The notes beneath the pieces were generated by a model. It was not told where the DNA came from. It ran no database searches and saw only the letters and a program-made list of their open reading frames with translations. DNA of 64,000 bases from Olavius algarvensis associated proteobacterium Delta 3 (GTDB taxonomy: Bacteria; Desulfobacterota; Desulfobacteria; Desulfobacterales; CAFBRK01): assembly GCA_903231505.1 (NCBI GenBank), contig CAFBRK010000032.1, forward strand, positions 1 through 64,000, read 5' to 3'. Shown piece after piece: positions 1 through 8,559 of this stretch. The position numbers and the translations under genes were made by a program. Position 1 is the first letter of the stretch, and each line of letters opens with the position of its first letter.

Positions 1-96
1 TCGAAGTGCCTCCCGCTGAGCGGGATCACACATCTGTTTGAATAAATTAAGGTGTGCGCTTGGCCATAAAAGCCTCCATTTGGTGCAATGTCCGGG
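1..96. other. intergenic end downstream of the dehydratase gene
   Basis: This short stretch follows the stop codon of the WbpM-like gene. It contains a 7-bp inverted repeat with a one-base centre (TCCCGCT-G-AGCGGGA, about 11-25), but no T-run follows it in the minus direction, so I do not call it a terminator. No other feature is visible before the window edge. Confidence 0.4.
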
Positions 97-2013
97 TTAG
101 GTGAGAGAGGGCGTGTATTCGGGCAGAATCTCTTTAAGCTTTTCTTTCAGGCCGAGGATTTCCTGTTTTTCTGAAAGTTCCACCAGTTTTCCAATCCCTC
201 CGTTCAACGTGGCAAGGTCGCACTCGGAGCCCCTCAGGACCATGATTTTTTCGTGACTGGTCGGAAGGACATCCTCGCCGTCGATGATGAGTTCTTCGTA
301 CAACTTTTCCCCGGGCCTCAATCCGATGTATTCGATACGGATATCCATATCGGGTTCGAATCCGGAGAGGCGGATCAAATCCCGGGCCATTTGATCGATC
401 TTTATCGGTATTCCCATTTCGAGTATAAAGATTTCCCCCCTGTTTCCCATGGCCCCGGCCTGAAGGATCAACTGGCATGCCTCCGGGATCGTCATGAAAT
501 AGCGGGTCACCTCCGGGTCGGTAACCGTGACCGGGCCGCCCTGGGCGATCTGTTTCTTAAAGCGCGGAATCACGCTGCCGACACTCCCGACAACGTTGCC
601 GAAGCGGACGGTGATAAATCTTGTATTCGAAACGCTGCAGAGATTCTGATTTTGGACAATCATTTCAGCGATACGCTTGGAGGCACCCATGACGTTGCTC
701 GGTCGAACAGCCTTGTCCGTGGATACCAAAACGAATCGATCCACCGGGAAGCGTTTGGTCACCTCCACCATGGTAGCCGTTCCCTGAATGTTGTTTTCGA
801 TGGCCTTCCATGGATTCATCTCCAGCATGGGGACATGCTTATAGGCTGCGGCATGAAACACAACATTCGGGTCCACCCGTTGAAAGGCTCTTTCAACCTG
901 TTGCTGGTCACGGATATCGGCAAGTATCGGGAATACCTCGATTGCCGGAAAATGCTCTCGCAAATCTAGCTCGATATCGTACAGGGGGCTCTCCGCCCGC
1001 TCATAGAGCGTCATCCGCTTCGGACCGAACCGTGCAATTTGCCGGCAGAGTTCCGAACCGATGGAGCCTCCGGCGCCGCTCACAAAAACGGATTGACCTT
1101 CGAGGTACGCACCGATGATCTCTTTGTCCAGGTTGACGGGCTCTCTCCCGAGCAGATCCCGGTAGGCGACTTCCCGTACGGCGGATATCGACACCTTGCC
1201 ATCGATCATTTCCGCCAAGCTCGGCACCGTGCGGAATTTCAGATCGCTATTTTTGCAGCAATCGATGATGCGTTTCATTTGCGCGGCTGAAGCGGAAGGG
1301 ATGGCAATGATCGCCTCGTCCGCACGTACCATTTTCGCGACGTCGGTGAGTTCCGAGACGGTGTTCATCACGGCAACCCCGTGGATCTTCTTTCCCATTT
1401 TTGCCGGATCGTCATCCAGAAAGCCGACCGCTTCATACCGAAGGCCCGTGTTGGCGCGTATTTCCCGATAAAGCTTCTCTCCGCAAACTCCTGCTCCGAT
1501 GATGAGAATCCGTTTCCCGCTGGACGACGGTTTTCTAACCAGATCGGCAAGGGTGGTCAGAATGTCGGCGATCGAGCTCCTCTCGTCGCTGTAGCGCTCA
1601 TAATAGACCCGGATCAACAGCCGGGAACCGGTCAGCAACAGCAGGCTGAAGCACCAGTCGATGAGAATCACCGAACGCGAAAAGCCGATGAATCGCGAGG
1701 AGCTGAACAGGATCGCAAACGTCAGCAGCAGCGAACTGACGCTCACCGCTTTAATGATATTTAAAAGATCAAAAATGCTCGTATAGCGCCACATACCGCG
1801 ATACAGATCGAAGAAATAAAACACAAAGAGCTTGATGATGATGGCAAGGGGCATGATTTGCAGCATCATGGCACGAAAATAGACCGGCATGTCGAAATCG
1901 AACCGCACCAGATGCGCCAGATAAAACGAGGCCAGCAGCAGCAGGACATCCGTGACCGTCACAATAAAAAAGTTTCTGTCGAATCTGAGCATTGCCAAGC
2001 AGTCTTCCGTCAC
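97..2013 (-). CDS. wbpM: membrane-anchored UDP-sugar 4,6-dehydratase, WbpM/CapD/PglF family
   Basis: This 638-residue protein is the usual length for WbpM-type inner-membrane enzymes that convert UDP-GlcNAc to a UDP-4-keto-6-deoxy sugar. Four hydrophobic segments fill roughly residues 15-135. A first Rossmann motif (GAGVCG) is near 173 and a second (GAGGSIG) near 313. The motif STDKAVRPSNVMGASK (about 431-446) carries the S-M-K triad, with Met in place of the usual SDR Tyr, that is typical of this family. The start used here is a GTG with no strong ribosome binding site; an internal ATG at 1992 (MLRFDRNFF) is an alternative. It is the last gene of the glycan locus in this window and lies just downstream of the interrupted ElyC-like gene. 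It probably supplies the precursor for the first sugar, which the WecA/WbpL-like enzyme would attach to the lipid carrier. Confidence 0.9.
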   Translation of the reverse strand: MTEDCLAMLRFDRNFFIVTVTDVLLLLASFYLAHLVRFDFDMPVYFRAMMLQIMPLAIIIKLFVFYFFDLYRGMWRYTSIFDLLNIIKAVSVSSLLLTFAILFSSSRFIGFSRSVILIDWCFSLLLLTGSRLLIRVYYERYSDERSSIADILTTLADLVRKPSSSGKRILIIGAGVCGEKLYREIRANTGLRYEAVGFLDDDPAKMGKKIHGVAVMNTVSELTDVAKMVRADEAIIAIPSASAAQMKRIIDCCKNSDLKFRTVPSLAEMIDGKVSISAVREVAYRDLLGREPVNLDKEIIGAYLEGQSVFVSGAGGSIGSELCRQIARFGPKRMTLYERAESPLYDIELDLREHFPAIEVFPILADIRDQQQVERAFQRVDPNVVFHAAAYKHVPMLEMNPWKAIENNIQGTATMVEVTKRFPVDRFVLVSTDKAVRPSNVMGASKRIAEMIVQNQNLCSVSNTRFITVRFGNVVGSVGSVIPRFKKQIAQGGPVTVTDPEVTRYFMTIPEACQLILQAGAMGNRGEIFILEMGIPIKIDQMARDLIRLSGFEPDMDIRIEYIGLRPGEKLYEELIIDGEDVLPTSHEKIMVLRGSECDLATLNGGIGKLVELSEKQEILGLKEKLKEILPEYTPSLT

Positions 2014-2069
2014 GCAGAATGGATTGTTCCGGCAAATTTGCCGAATATGGATGGATTGGAGCCCGCCCC

Positions 2070-2505
2070 CTACATCTGCCTTCGCAATTTCGCCCAGAGA
2101 ATGCCTGCGTACTCGTGGACGGCCATCTCTGCACGACCAATACCCCCGACGCTGGGGGCCAGATAAAGATGCCAGGGAATTCCTTTCCGAACGACAAAAT
2201 CCGTCGGGGCCGGAATCGGATCGAGCCCTATTTTTCGAAACATCCCCAGCGCCCCATGTGGAGGGCCGAAGTTACCAGAATAAATGGGATCCTGTCCAAC
2301 GATCTTTTTGATCAACAGGGCCTGCTCCCGGGTATCCCTGGAACCCGATTCCAATACGATATGCGACCCCGGCACACCCATGTATTGCGCTGCGGTTGCC
2401 ATTTCGCTTGCGGCGGCAATGGCCTGCAACCCGGATCCCCCCGAAAGCAGAAGCTTGCTTTCGGGTATCTGCCGTTGGATACGGACCCCCTCGGACAGGC
2501 GCGCC
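2070..2505 (-). pseudogene. 3' part of an ElyC/SanA/YdcF (DUF218) gene, cut off by the mobile element
   Basis: Reading in from the element boundary, the frame gives ARLSEGVRIQRQIPESKLLL, then SGGSG and continues to a stop at 2070. This is the C-terminal two-thirds of a DUF218 protein, a family of membrane-anchored proteins that act in envelope or polysaccharide metabolism. The matching 5' part is at 20654-21005, and the two join in frame across the shared 14-bp repeat. Within the piece, the block between the G-run at 2286-2288 and the C-run at 2252-2255 reads IYSGNFGPPHG. The neighbouring frame there reads FILVTSALHM, the expected family motif, so a pair of compensating single-base shifts has scrambled it. 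The piece has no start of its own and is presumably not functional while the element is in place. Confidence 0.85.
2492..2505. repeat. left attachment-site direct repeat (14 bp)
   Basis: CGGACAGGCGCGCC, identical to 20654-20667. On the minus strand it reads GGCGCGCCTGTCCG. It encodes part of -ARLSE- in the ElyC-like frame and -GAPVR- in the frame of the element's own interrupted gene. Confidence 0.88.
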
Positions 2506-2931
2506 GGACGCCACTTTCAGCTTCAGCAGCACCAAAACTGCGGCTTGCAGTGTTTTCTGTGGCCTTCGCTCGAGCCTTTCTAAAAACAGCTCTCCGGACA
2601 GGTCGCCAAGCTTGATTGAGAGGTGCTGCTTACACAGTGCCATCACCGCTGAGCGCGGAGCCGAAAGGGCCTCAGTGGGGGGGCGGCCGCCCAAGAGACG
2701 TAAGGCAGCATACCGCCACAGCTTCGGAAACCGAGGAAACTGAGTTTCCAAGTGAGTTTCCAAGTGGCTTTTTTCTATTGTTTCCCAAAGCTGCTTTATA
2801 GTGCCGGCCGTAGCCGGGTTTTTTATTGTTTTTATTGTTTTGCTACGGAGGTTGGCACGGGTCTTGCTTGCGTGAGTGAGTGAGTGAGTGAGTGAGGTTT
2901 TTCGTTGTAAATGCGACAGCGGTTTTTCCAA
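2506..2931 (-). pseudogene. middle part of the element's candidate replication gene, separated from its 3' end by integration
   Basis: This open frame begins in the (CACT)n tract region and runs into the left repeat as LKLKVASGAPVR. In the integrated state it continues about 78 residues into unrelated host sequence, to a stop at 2272. At the other end of the element the same frame resumes as GAPVRNPAAYLAGIW (20667 downwards), so the circular form would join them. The N-terminal side overlaps the helix-turn-helix reading frame 2832-3380 at the tetranucleotide tract. HTH at the front and an R-N-P-A-x-Y-L motif near the back resembles ICE replication proteins of the STY4528 type; that identification is an inference. 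Confidence 0.55.
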
Positions 2932-3380
2932 AGTGTTTTTTCTACAAAGAAGTTTCTTTTATTTACGAAGTAAAGGGGTTTTTTGCATATACTCATAACC
3001 AGACTGGGCCTATTCCAATACCGGTGGTCCTGGCGTTTTCGGCGAAACACCAGGATACACCCGGCGCTCTCGAGCTCTCTGCGCCCTTTTTTAACACCAG
3101 ACGATGACAACCCACTTATACGGGCAACGGTTTTGGTCGCCAGCTCGACCGCCCACTTGCCGCTGATCCGCGCGGCGTCTTGATATACACTATAAAAGAA
3201 GACTGCGCTGTCTGGCAGGGCACTGACCCGGGCGGGACATTTGGCGCGGAGGGAGGCCGCCATCGCTTGGCGCGCCTTCCGGTCGTAACCGTAGCGCGAA
3301 ACAACATCTTTTGTTGTTTCGGCGGGATCGGTAATTGGATAAAAAAAGTGTTGTGGAGCTAAGGGTGTTGTGTTAAGCAT
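2832..3380 (-). CDS. helix-turn-helix protein, probable N-terminal part of the element's replication protein
   Basis: The 182-residue frame contains a likely winged-helix/HTH segment (about residues 72-110, including VARISGLSSSGVKKGRREL). The next part is basic and ends in SLTHSLT, encoded by the tetranucleotide tract, before a stop at 2832. The order of an HTH followed by basic residues fits replication initiators of mobile elements. The frame of the downstream region (2506-2931) is offset by one base at the tract. Gain of one 4-bp unit, or loss of two, would fuse the two into one long protein. The start lies 4 bp after the thermonuclease stop codon, so the two genes are co-transcribed. Confidence 0.55.
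   Translation of the reverse strand: MLNTTPLAPQHFFYPITDPAETTKDVVSRYGYDRKARQAMAASLRAKCPARVSALPDSAVFFYSVYQDAARISGKWAVELATKTVARISGLSSSGVKKGRRELESAGCILVFRRKRQDHRYWNRPSLVMSICKKPLYFVNKRNFFVEKTLWKNRCRIYNEKPHSLTHSLTQARPVPTSVAKQ
2872..2896. repeat. (GTGA)6 tetranucleotide tract inside a coding region
   Basis: Six perfect GTGA units followed by one G; on the coding strand it is (CACT)n. Because the unit is 4 bp, each reading frame translates it as the same cyclic peptide (S-L-T-H), so the protein tolerates it while changes in copy number shift the downstream frame. This is the classical layout of a slipped-strand contingency tract. Confidence 0.8.
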
Positions 3381-3383
3381 GAT

Positions 3384-4097
3384 TCAACCTCTGTCCGTTC
3401 GGTTCGTTGTTATGGTTATGGTCGTGCGTATCCTGCTGCCCGGTCTTTGCCCGTTCTTTGATCCTTGAACTTGGTCAACTGACCGGTTGACTAACACTAA
3501 CGTGACCAATGGATGGATAGACGGGCGACCCTCTTGGTGGGGTCGCCCGTCCCTATCTTTCCCCCTCTTGTAGTGCCAGTAATTACGTCGCCACTGTTCT
3601 GGCCTCTCAAAGGGCCCGGCCCAGATGCCACGTCTTACTTGTTTTGCAGCCTGTTCCTCGCCGATATATTTTTTAGAGTATTTTCTGTACGCCACAGCCC
3701 AACCACTGCTCACAAGCTGTGAATTAAGACTTTTATTTTCTCCAGAAATAGTGCAAACCCCGACAAGCCGACCCCAGCGGTCTTTTGTACTGGTTTTGCA
3801 GACCACTGTTTTATTCTTTGTTTTTGAAGCCAGCCATTTCGTAGCCAGGAGACCGCAGGGATATGGGGACGACACCCCACGATGTCGGCGGGTCCTGCAC
3901 CGCTGGTTTTTTTCCGGAGCGTCGACCCCCATCAACCGGATTGTGTTTTCTGACATCTGCAGGGTATCCCCATCAACAACCCTGGCGGGCCCCGCCAGGT
4001 GCCTGCTGTCTGCGGCCGCAGACAAGCCTGGCGCTGCCGTAGACAGCGTAGACAGCAGGACCAAGGGAACAAAGAGTCTTGTTTTTTTAAAATCCAT
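3384..4097 (-). CDS. secreted thermonuclease (SNase-fold) family protein
   Basis: A 237-residue protein with a signal peptide at residues 1-28 (basic start, hydrophobic core, A-x-A-like end). The SNase fold follows: RVVDGDTLQM (about 39-48), IRLMGVDAPE (53-62), KDRWGRLVGVC (about 105-115) and SGWAVAYRKY (130-139). These carry the Arg/Glu/Asp residues of the family active site and calcium site. The C-terminal 60 residues are basic and low in hydrophobics. SNase-like nucleases are common in conjugative elements, where they probably act on DNA in the periplasm. The start abuts the relaxase-like stop codon (4101) and the 3' end is 4 bp from the next gene, so it sits in the element's transfer operon. 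Confidence 0.85.
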   Translation of the reverse strand: MDFKKTRLFVPLVLLSTLSTAAPGLSAAADSRHLAGPARVVDGDTLQMSENTIRLMGVDAPEKNQRCRTRRHRGVSSPYPCGLLATKWLASKTKNKTVVCKTSTKDRWGRLVGVCTISGENKSLNSQLVSSGWAVAYRKYSKKYIGEEQAAKQVRRGIWAGPFERPEQWRRNYWHYKRGKDRDGRPHQEGRPSIHPLVTLVLVNRSVDQVQGSKNGQRPGSRIRTTITITTNRTDRG

Positions 4098-4100
4098 GGT

Positions 4101-5330
4101 TCATTCTGCTGCCATTGCCTCTTGGGTTGTGCGGGGCTCTTCGGCCTCAACGGCCACCGTTGGCTGGGGCTTGTCGGGGCCGAAGATGAGATGGCCGTTT
4201 TCAAGAACGTGCCCCTTGAATGGCTCGGCGCCATCGAGGGGCACGGCTGCCGTCAGGTTGCCATCGAATTGCAGCATCCCGGCCTCGGTAAACCGTCGCT
4301 TGAGTTGCCGGCGGGACACCGGCAAGTCAGCATGCTCGATGATAAAATCATACGCCGCCGGCCAGGCCAACACGGCCTGGCCGGCGGCAGTCGCCCGCGC
4401 GACTGCCAGCACACCGGCGTCCACCGTGTCCTTTCCAAAGCATTGTCGAAACGCCTCCAGGGCTGTTTTTAAATGAGGGTCATCAGCTGCTGGCACGGCA
4501 CGATCGATGACCGGCGCCGGGCCAAGCATGTCCCGGCTCTCCAGAGAACCGGACGAACGAGGGGTGAATTCTTTGTCGTCCTGGTTTCCGGGTTCGGCTG
4601 AGACCATCCGTTTCCGTACGCCCTCTTTGAGCGCTTCAGGGAAGAACTGAGACAGGGACGCCGACCAGCCGTCCTGCTCGTGCATCTTGTACTTTGAATG
4701 ATGCACGATGTCGCGCATTAACGAGTGCACGCCCGGCTCGAAATATTCTTTCCAATCATCCCACACGCAACCTTCGAAACGGCGATGCCGCATCCAATCC
4801 AAACCGGTTTGCGGGACGAGCATGCGGCTGAGCTCCACCGCAACGCGGGTGGCGCGACGCCCTTCCGCTAGCGGGTAAAAGTCCATCAGGCGCTCGACCA
4901 TGGCAGCGGTAATCACCGCATAGGTATAGACTTGCTCGTAGCGCCGGTAATCGGTTTCGACCCAGTTTCGAACGCTGTTGTCCGGCAGCAGGTACCGCCG
5001 GCGCACAAAGGCGGCAATGCGCCCCTCCATAATTACGCCCAGCGCGACCTGCTCGACAGAAAGGGCGCCCGTGTCCATTTTATTAGAGGCCAACAGCGCC
5101 GACAGCTGGCCATACATGGCGTCCACGCGCGCGCCGTACTCGCTGGCGGTATGGCCGGTCACCATCTTTTTCATGGCGGCTTTTTCAAAGCCGATCATAA
5201 TGGTGACCGCGGCCGCTATCTGTCCGGCGGTGGCGGTATTAATGTCGGTGACCGCCCTTAAACCGCCGAGCACATTCGGCGCCAACTCCGCTTCGGCGTT
5301 TATGATGCGTTTTTTTCTTTTAATCCACAC
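4101..5330 (-). CDS. MobH/TraI_2-like relaxase homologue lacking the usual metal ligands
   Basis: The gene begins at a GTG (MWIKRKKRII) and encodes 409 residues. The middle resembles the TraI_2 domain of MobH relaxases: GALSVEQVALGVIMEGRIAA followed by RRYLLP, then VYTYAVITAAM, then LVPQTGLDWMRH. The end (about 300-395) resembles the TraI_2 C-terminal winged helix, with GHVLENGHLIFGP. The family's three consecutive histidines and HD pair, expected just before GALS and after TYAVITAA, are not seen; the positions read ASNKMDTG and MVERL. It may be an inactive relative or an accessory protein rather than a working relaxase. It follows traD by 44 bp, as expected for a transfer operon. Confidence 0.5.
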   Translation of the reverse strand: MWIKRKKRIINAEAELAPNVLGGLRAVTDINTATAGQIAAAVTIMIGFEKAAMKKMVTGHTASEYGARVDAMYGQLSALLASNKMDTGALSVEQVALGVIMEGRIAAFVRRRYLLPDNSVRNWVETDYRRYEQVYTYAVITAAMVERLMDFYPLAEGRRATRVAVELSRMLVPQTGLDWMRHRRFEGCVWDDWKEYFEPGVHSLMRDIVHHSKYKMHEQDGWSASLSQFFPEALKEGVRKRMVSAEPGNQDDKEFTPRSSGSLESRDMLGPAPVIDRAVPAADDPHLKTALEAFRQCFGKDTVDAGVLAVARATAAGQAVLAWPAAYDFIIEHADLPVSRRQLKRRFTEAGMLQFDGNLTAAVPLDGAEPFKGHVLENGHLIFGPDKPQPTVAVEAEEPRTTQEAMAAE

Positions 5331-5374
5331 AATTCACACCCAATCTGCCGGCGTCAGCAAAGGTTTCGCCTTAT

Positions 5375-7450
5375 TTAGGACAGCGCGGAGGCCTGCAAGG
5401 CGCCTGCGCTGTTGCCGACATCGTATTGCTTTCGCATTTCTTCTGTCATCTGTTCGATATTGCCGGCCATGTCCGGCTCTTTTTCGAACATGGGCAGCCG
5501 AACCTTGTACAGCGTCCCCGCCGACAGCACGAACGCCTGACCTTTGGGCAGGGCGTCCAGGTCTCCTGGGTGCAGGATTGGCACCCGCTGTGTAGTGATC
5601 CGCTGGCGGGCCGAAGACGTAAAATGCACGTCCGACTCAGGGTTGGAGCTGTCGGTCGTGCCCGACTCCATCATCAGGTGTGTGATTTCGCAGTCTTTCA
5701 GCCGGCTGGTCAACAGCTCGGCGGTAGCACGCTCTTTAACGCGCATCATAATGAGGGTGCCAAGGTTACCTATCACTTGGCCGGCCACGGCCTGCGAGTC
5801 GAACCTTGCGACGATGTCCGACAGGGTCTGAGTGTAAGCGGTCAGCTGGAACCCCGCCCCGCCCGCTTTATTGGCAAGCGGCACGAATTCTTTGCCGACA
5901 AGCTCGTTGAACTCGTCGGCATGGACGCAGATTTTGCGGGATTTCTGACCCGCGGACGCACTTTCATCAGGCTCCTTATAGATGGTGCCCGCAACAGCGG
6001 TCAGATCAGCGAACATCGAGTTTCCGACCGCCCGTGCCACGTCGGCGTCGGAAAGCGCATCCAGGCCAACATAGACAATACTGTTGGACTTGATGACGTC
6101 ATACCAGCTCATGTCCTCGACCGCGTGCTCGCTCCGAATGTCCCGATCCGCGCTCGGACTCAAGAGCAGGGCCGCCTTACCCGTAGTCAGCTTCTCGAGC
6201 AACGGAAACAAAGACGCCACGAGTTTGTCAAAGTGGCTCTTGTCATGCTCGGACGTTTTAATTAATGACGCGGCGGTCTTATCGACCAGCGCGTCAGTTT
6301 TCTTGAAATACTCGCAGTACAGAAACACGGCTTCGTCCCGGCCGCGCATGTCCGGCTTAACGCCGGACGCTTCGATCTCGGCTTTCATCTCGGCGATCAC
6401 CTTGGCAGGGTCAAGGCCGTGCTTTTTAAAGACATGTTCCAGGTACCGTTTTGTCAGCGCGTCGATATCGGCGCCGCCCTCTAAGACCGCTTCGTAGCTC
6501 ATGCGCACACCCAGTGCATCCAGCGCCTTTGCCACCACGTTGATAAACCGCCAGCAGAACTCCCGGAAGGCGGCCGAGCTGCCTTGTCCGGGCAGTTGCC
6601 CGGCGATCCGCGTAGCCACTTCGGTCACGCGCGAGTACGCGCCCACAGGGTTATAACACACCGAAAAGTCCGGAAATCCAAGGTGGAACACCTTGAAATC
6701 ATCACTTCGACCGGATTTTTTGGCTTCCCACTGAAGGCTCGCGAGAAGATCGGCATCGCCCTTCGGATCGAACACGATGACCGCCGAGCCGTTACGAATA
6801 TCCTGGGCCACGATCACCTCGAGCAGGCGCGTTTTGCCCACACGGGTAGTGCCCACAACGAACGTGTGGGCCACGCGCTCGCCTTGCTTTATGCTGACGT
6901 GCTCTTCTGGCTCGTACAGGCCGACCCCGTGGAGCTTGGGGTCGCCTTCCACGTACGGCCGCGGTGGCCACGGATTGAACATATTCTGGCTGTTGAAAAA
7001 CGCCATCAAAAGACGCCCGATCGGGCCGCCTTTTCCAGCAACGGCGCCAATCACCGCCCGGGCCCGCTTCCAGCCGGGACCGGGATCAGCGTGATGGGCG
7101 TACATCGGCTTATCGATGTCCGCCCGGCGCTGGCTGTGGCGCGGCTTCCACTCGAAGCCTTCGCCCAGGTATAGCTCTTTAGCGTTGGCCCGGCTGTGGA
7201 GCCAGCGGCGGTTGATCCGGTAGAACGGCAGCACGAACAGCCGCCGCTGATACCGGATCAGGCCTCGGGCGCGATGGAACAAAAATGCCGCCCGGCAAAG
7301 GAACACCGCTGAGATGGCGATGCCCACACCACCGGGCATAAGCAACACCTGGGGCGCGGCACCGGCAATAATGGCAGCTGCTATGTTGGCCACAATGGCC
7401 GACCCCTCAACCGGGGGCCTAAGCAGCGCTTCAAGCGGCTGGTCGGCCAT
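5375..7450 (-). CDS. traD: conjugative coupling protein TraD (SXT/TOL type)
   Basis: The ATG at 7450 (MADQPLEALL) is preceded by AAGGAGG at good spacing. A longer frame upstream overlaps the lipoprotein gene in another frame and is not used. The 691-residue ATPase has hydrophobic segments at about 18-56, a Walker A GTTRVGKT (200-207) and a Walker B region VIVFDPKGDADL (about 223-234). The conserved tail LTAYTQTLSDIVARFDS, LGTLIMMRV and LPKGQAFVL matches the family. TraD docks the relaxase-DNA complex to the type IV secretion channel. It is the best preserved transfer gene in the element, and lies between a CsgG-like lipoprotein gene and the relaxase homologue. Confidence 0.9.
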   Translation of the reverse strand: MADQPLEALLRPPVEGSAIVANIAAAIIAGAAPQVLLMPGGVGIAISAVFLCRAAFLFHRARGLIRYQRRLFVLPFYRINRRWLHSRANAKELYLGEGFEWKPRHSQRRADIDKPMYAHHADPGPGWKRARAVIGAVAGKGGPIGRLLMAFFNSQNMFNPWPPRPYVEGDPKLHGVGLYEPEEHVSIKQGERVAHTFVVGTTRVGKTRLLEVIVAQDIRNGSAVIVFDPKGDADLLASLQWEAKKSGRSDDFKVFHLGFPDFSVCYNPVGAYSRVTEVATRIAGQLPGQGSSAAFREFCWRFINVVAKALDALGVRMSYEAVLEGGADIDALTKRYLEHVFKKHGLDPAKVIAEMKAEIEASGVKPDMRGRDEAVFLYCEYFKKTDALVDKTAASLIKTSEHDKSHFDKLVASLFPLLEKLTTGKAALLLSPSADRDIRSEHAVEDMSWYDVIKSNSIVYVGLDALSDADVARAVGNSMFADLTAVAGTIYKEPDESASAGQKSRKICVHADEFNELVGKEFVPLANKAGGAGFQLTAYTQTLSDIVARFDSQAVAGQVIGNLGTLIMMRVKERATAELLTSRLKDCEITHLMMESGTTDSSNPESDVHFTSSARQRITTQRVPILHPGDLDALPKGQAFVLSAGTLYKVRLPMFEKEPDMAGNIEQMTEEMRKQYDVGNSAGALQASALS

Positions 7451-7460
7451 GACAACCTCC

Positions 7461-8216
7461 TTACCGGTCTCGCATGGCCCGGACCTGCAAGACCAGCTTG
7501 TTGTATGAGTCAAGAAATGCGGCGGCCACGACCTTGCCGACATCCGTGCTGCCGTACCCGCCACCGGCGGCACCCGCGACACCGGCAACACCCACGGCGC
7601 CCCAGGCAATGTCGCTCTTTTGAGCAGAGCCCACAGCCAACGCCTCTTGAACACCGGATCTGGCGTTGGTCAGCGTCAGCATGGTTTCGGCCTGTATTTT
7701 GGTCGTTTTCAGGCCACCGAGAACCCCGCCGAGCATGCCGGGTATCAGAGCGCCGGCACCGCCGCCAACCCCGCCGGCGTCGGCATCCTGGAAAATCACG
7801 TCCGGCGTGATCAGGTAGTCCGCGGCGGCCAATTGCCCGCCGCCCATGTTGGCGTCCTCGCGCAGTTCGCCGGATTCCGACAAGGCTCGTTCATCGCGGA
7901 TGCGCTGCATCGCTTGCCCGCGATCGACCAGTTGAAAACATCCCGATTGTGCCATCATCAAGCGGACCAGCGGTACGGGCGAAGAAAGCCCGAACTGGGC
8001 CAGCCCGGGAATATCCTGCTCCACCAGGGCTGCGGTGCCCAGGGCCTCAGAGCACTGGGGAAGCTCTGGGGCGGCATCGGTGGCACCGGCCGCGCCAGCC
8101 GAGCCGGACACCTTCGTACCACCTGCGCCAAGGCGTGTATCGGTCGTTTTACAGCCGACCAAGGCGGACGCCGCCAGGACCAAAACCATTACCATAGCAT
8201 TCGAAAATTTCTTCAT
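7461..8216 (-). CDS. CsgG/LpoB-like outer-membrane lipoprotein
   Basis: The start is taken at 8216 (MKKFSNAMVM), behind a GAGAGAGG-type ribosome binding site; an upstream in-frame ATG at 8276 lacks this. Residues 1-22 form a lipoprotein signal with lipobox LVGC. The body has features of the CsgG/curli-assembly family: VRLMMAQSGCFQLVDRGQAM, the helix QRIRDERALSESGELR, GQLAAADYLITPDVIFQD, a glycine-rich segment, then TKIQAETMLTLTNARSGVQE and a C-terminal VVAAAFLDSYNKLVLQ helix. Such proteins form or regulate envelope channels. The gene ends 10 bp before traD. A role in the mating apparatus is possible but not shown. Confidence 0.75.
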   Translation of the reverse strand: MKKFSNAMVMVLVLAASALVGCKTTDTRLGAGGTKVSGSAGAAGATDAAPELPQCSEALGTAALVEQDIPGLAQFGLSSPVPLVRLMMAQSGCFQLVDRGQAMQRIRDERALSESGELREDANMGGGQLAAADYLITPDVIFQDADAGGVGGGAGALIPGMLGGVLGGLKTTKIQAETMLTLTNARSGVQEALAVGSAQKSDIAWGAVGVAGVAGAAGGGYGSTDVGKVVAAAFLDSYNKLVLQVRAMRDR

Positions 8217-8337
8217 TACGTTATTTCCTCTCTCTCCAGTTTTGGGTTTAGGGCGAGATGGGCTTATAACACCCACGGCCTCAGGTTACAGGTTATGATA
8301 TCCTCTTGCCCCTGTCGTCAAGCGTTTATTGTGTTTA

Positions 8338-8559
8338 TCATTCTGCCATATGGTTTCTTTTTTTATATTTTTTGGGTGGGAGCGGCGGTTGCGCAAGCGC
8401 ACTCCCCTCATTTTTCAATAGAGAAAAATAGATCTCGGCGGTCAGTACGGCGGCCAGCAGTGGCGCGGCCGACCACCAAACCAAAAGCAGCGGGGCGTGT
8501 ATGGCGTCGAGCATCAACAGGGATGCCGTCACGTGAATGACTAAATACAGCAGCAACAA
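8338..8559 (-). CDS. small membrane protein (73 aa)
   Basis: Two hydrophobic segments (about residues 1-18 and 22-47) are followed by a short polar tail with PPLPPKKYKKR. It overlaps the end of the TIGR03755-like gene by 19 bp. This would suit a small component of the transfer module, but I do not recognise a family. No clear ribosome binding site was identified. Confidence 0.4.
   Translation of the reverse strand: MLLLYLVIHVTASLLMLDAIHAPLLLVWWSAAPLLAAVLTAEIYFSLLKNEGSALAQPPLPPKKYKKRNHMAE

Noticed and set aside
2872-2896. S-L-T-H repeats as a structural protein repeat
   Set aside because: The peptide follows mechanically from the 4-bp DNA repeat in every frame, so the DNA tract is the better explanation.
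7451-7654. Upstream extension of TraD by 68 residues
   Set aside because: The extension is a shadow of the lipoprotein gene in another frame; the ATG at 7450 has a strong ribosome binding site and the conserved start.
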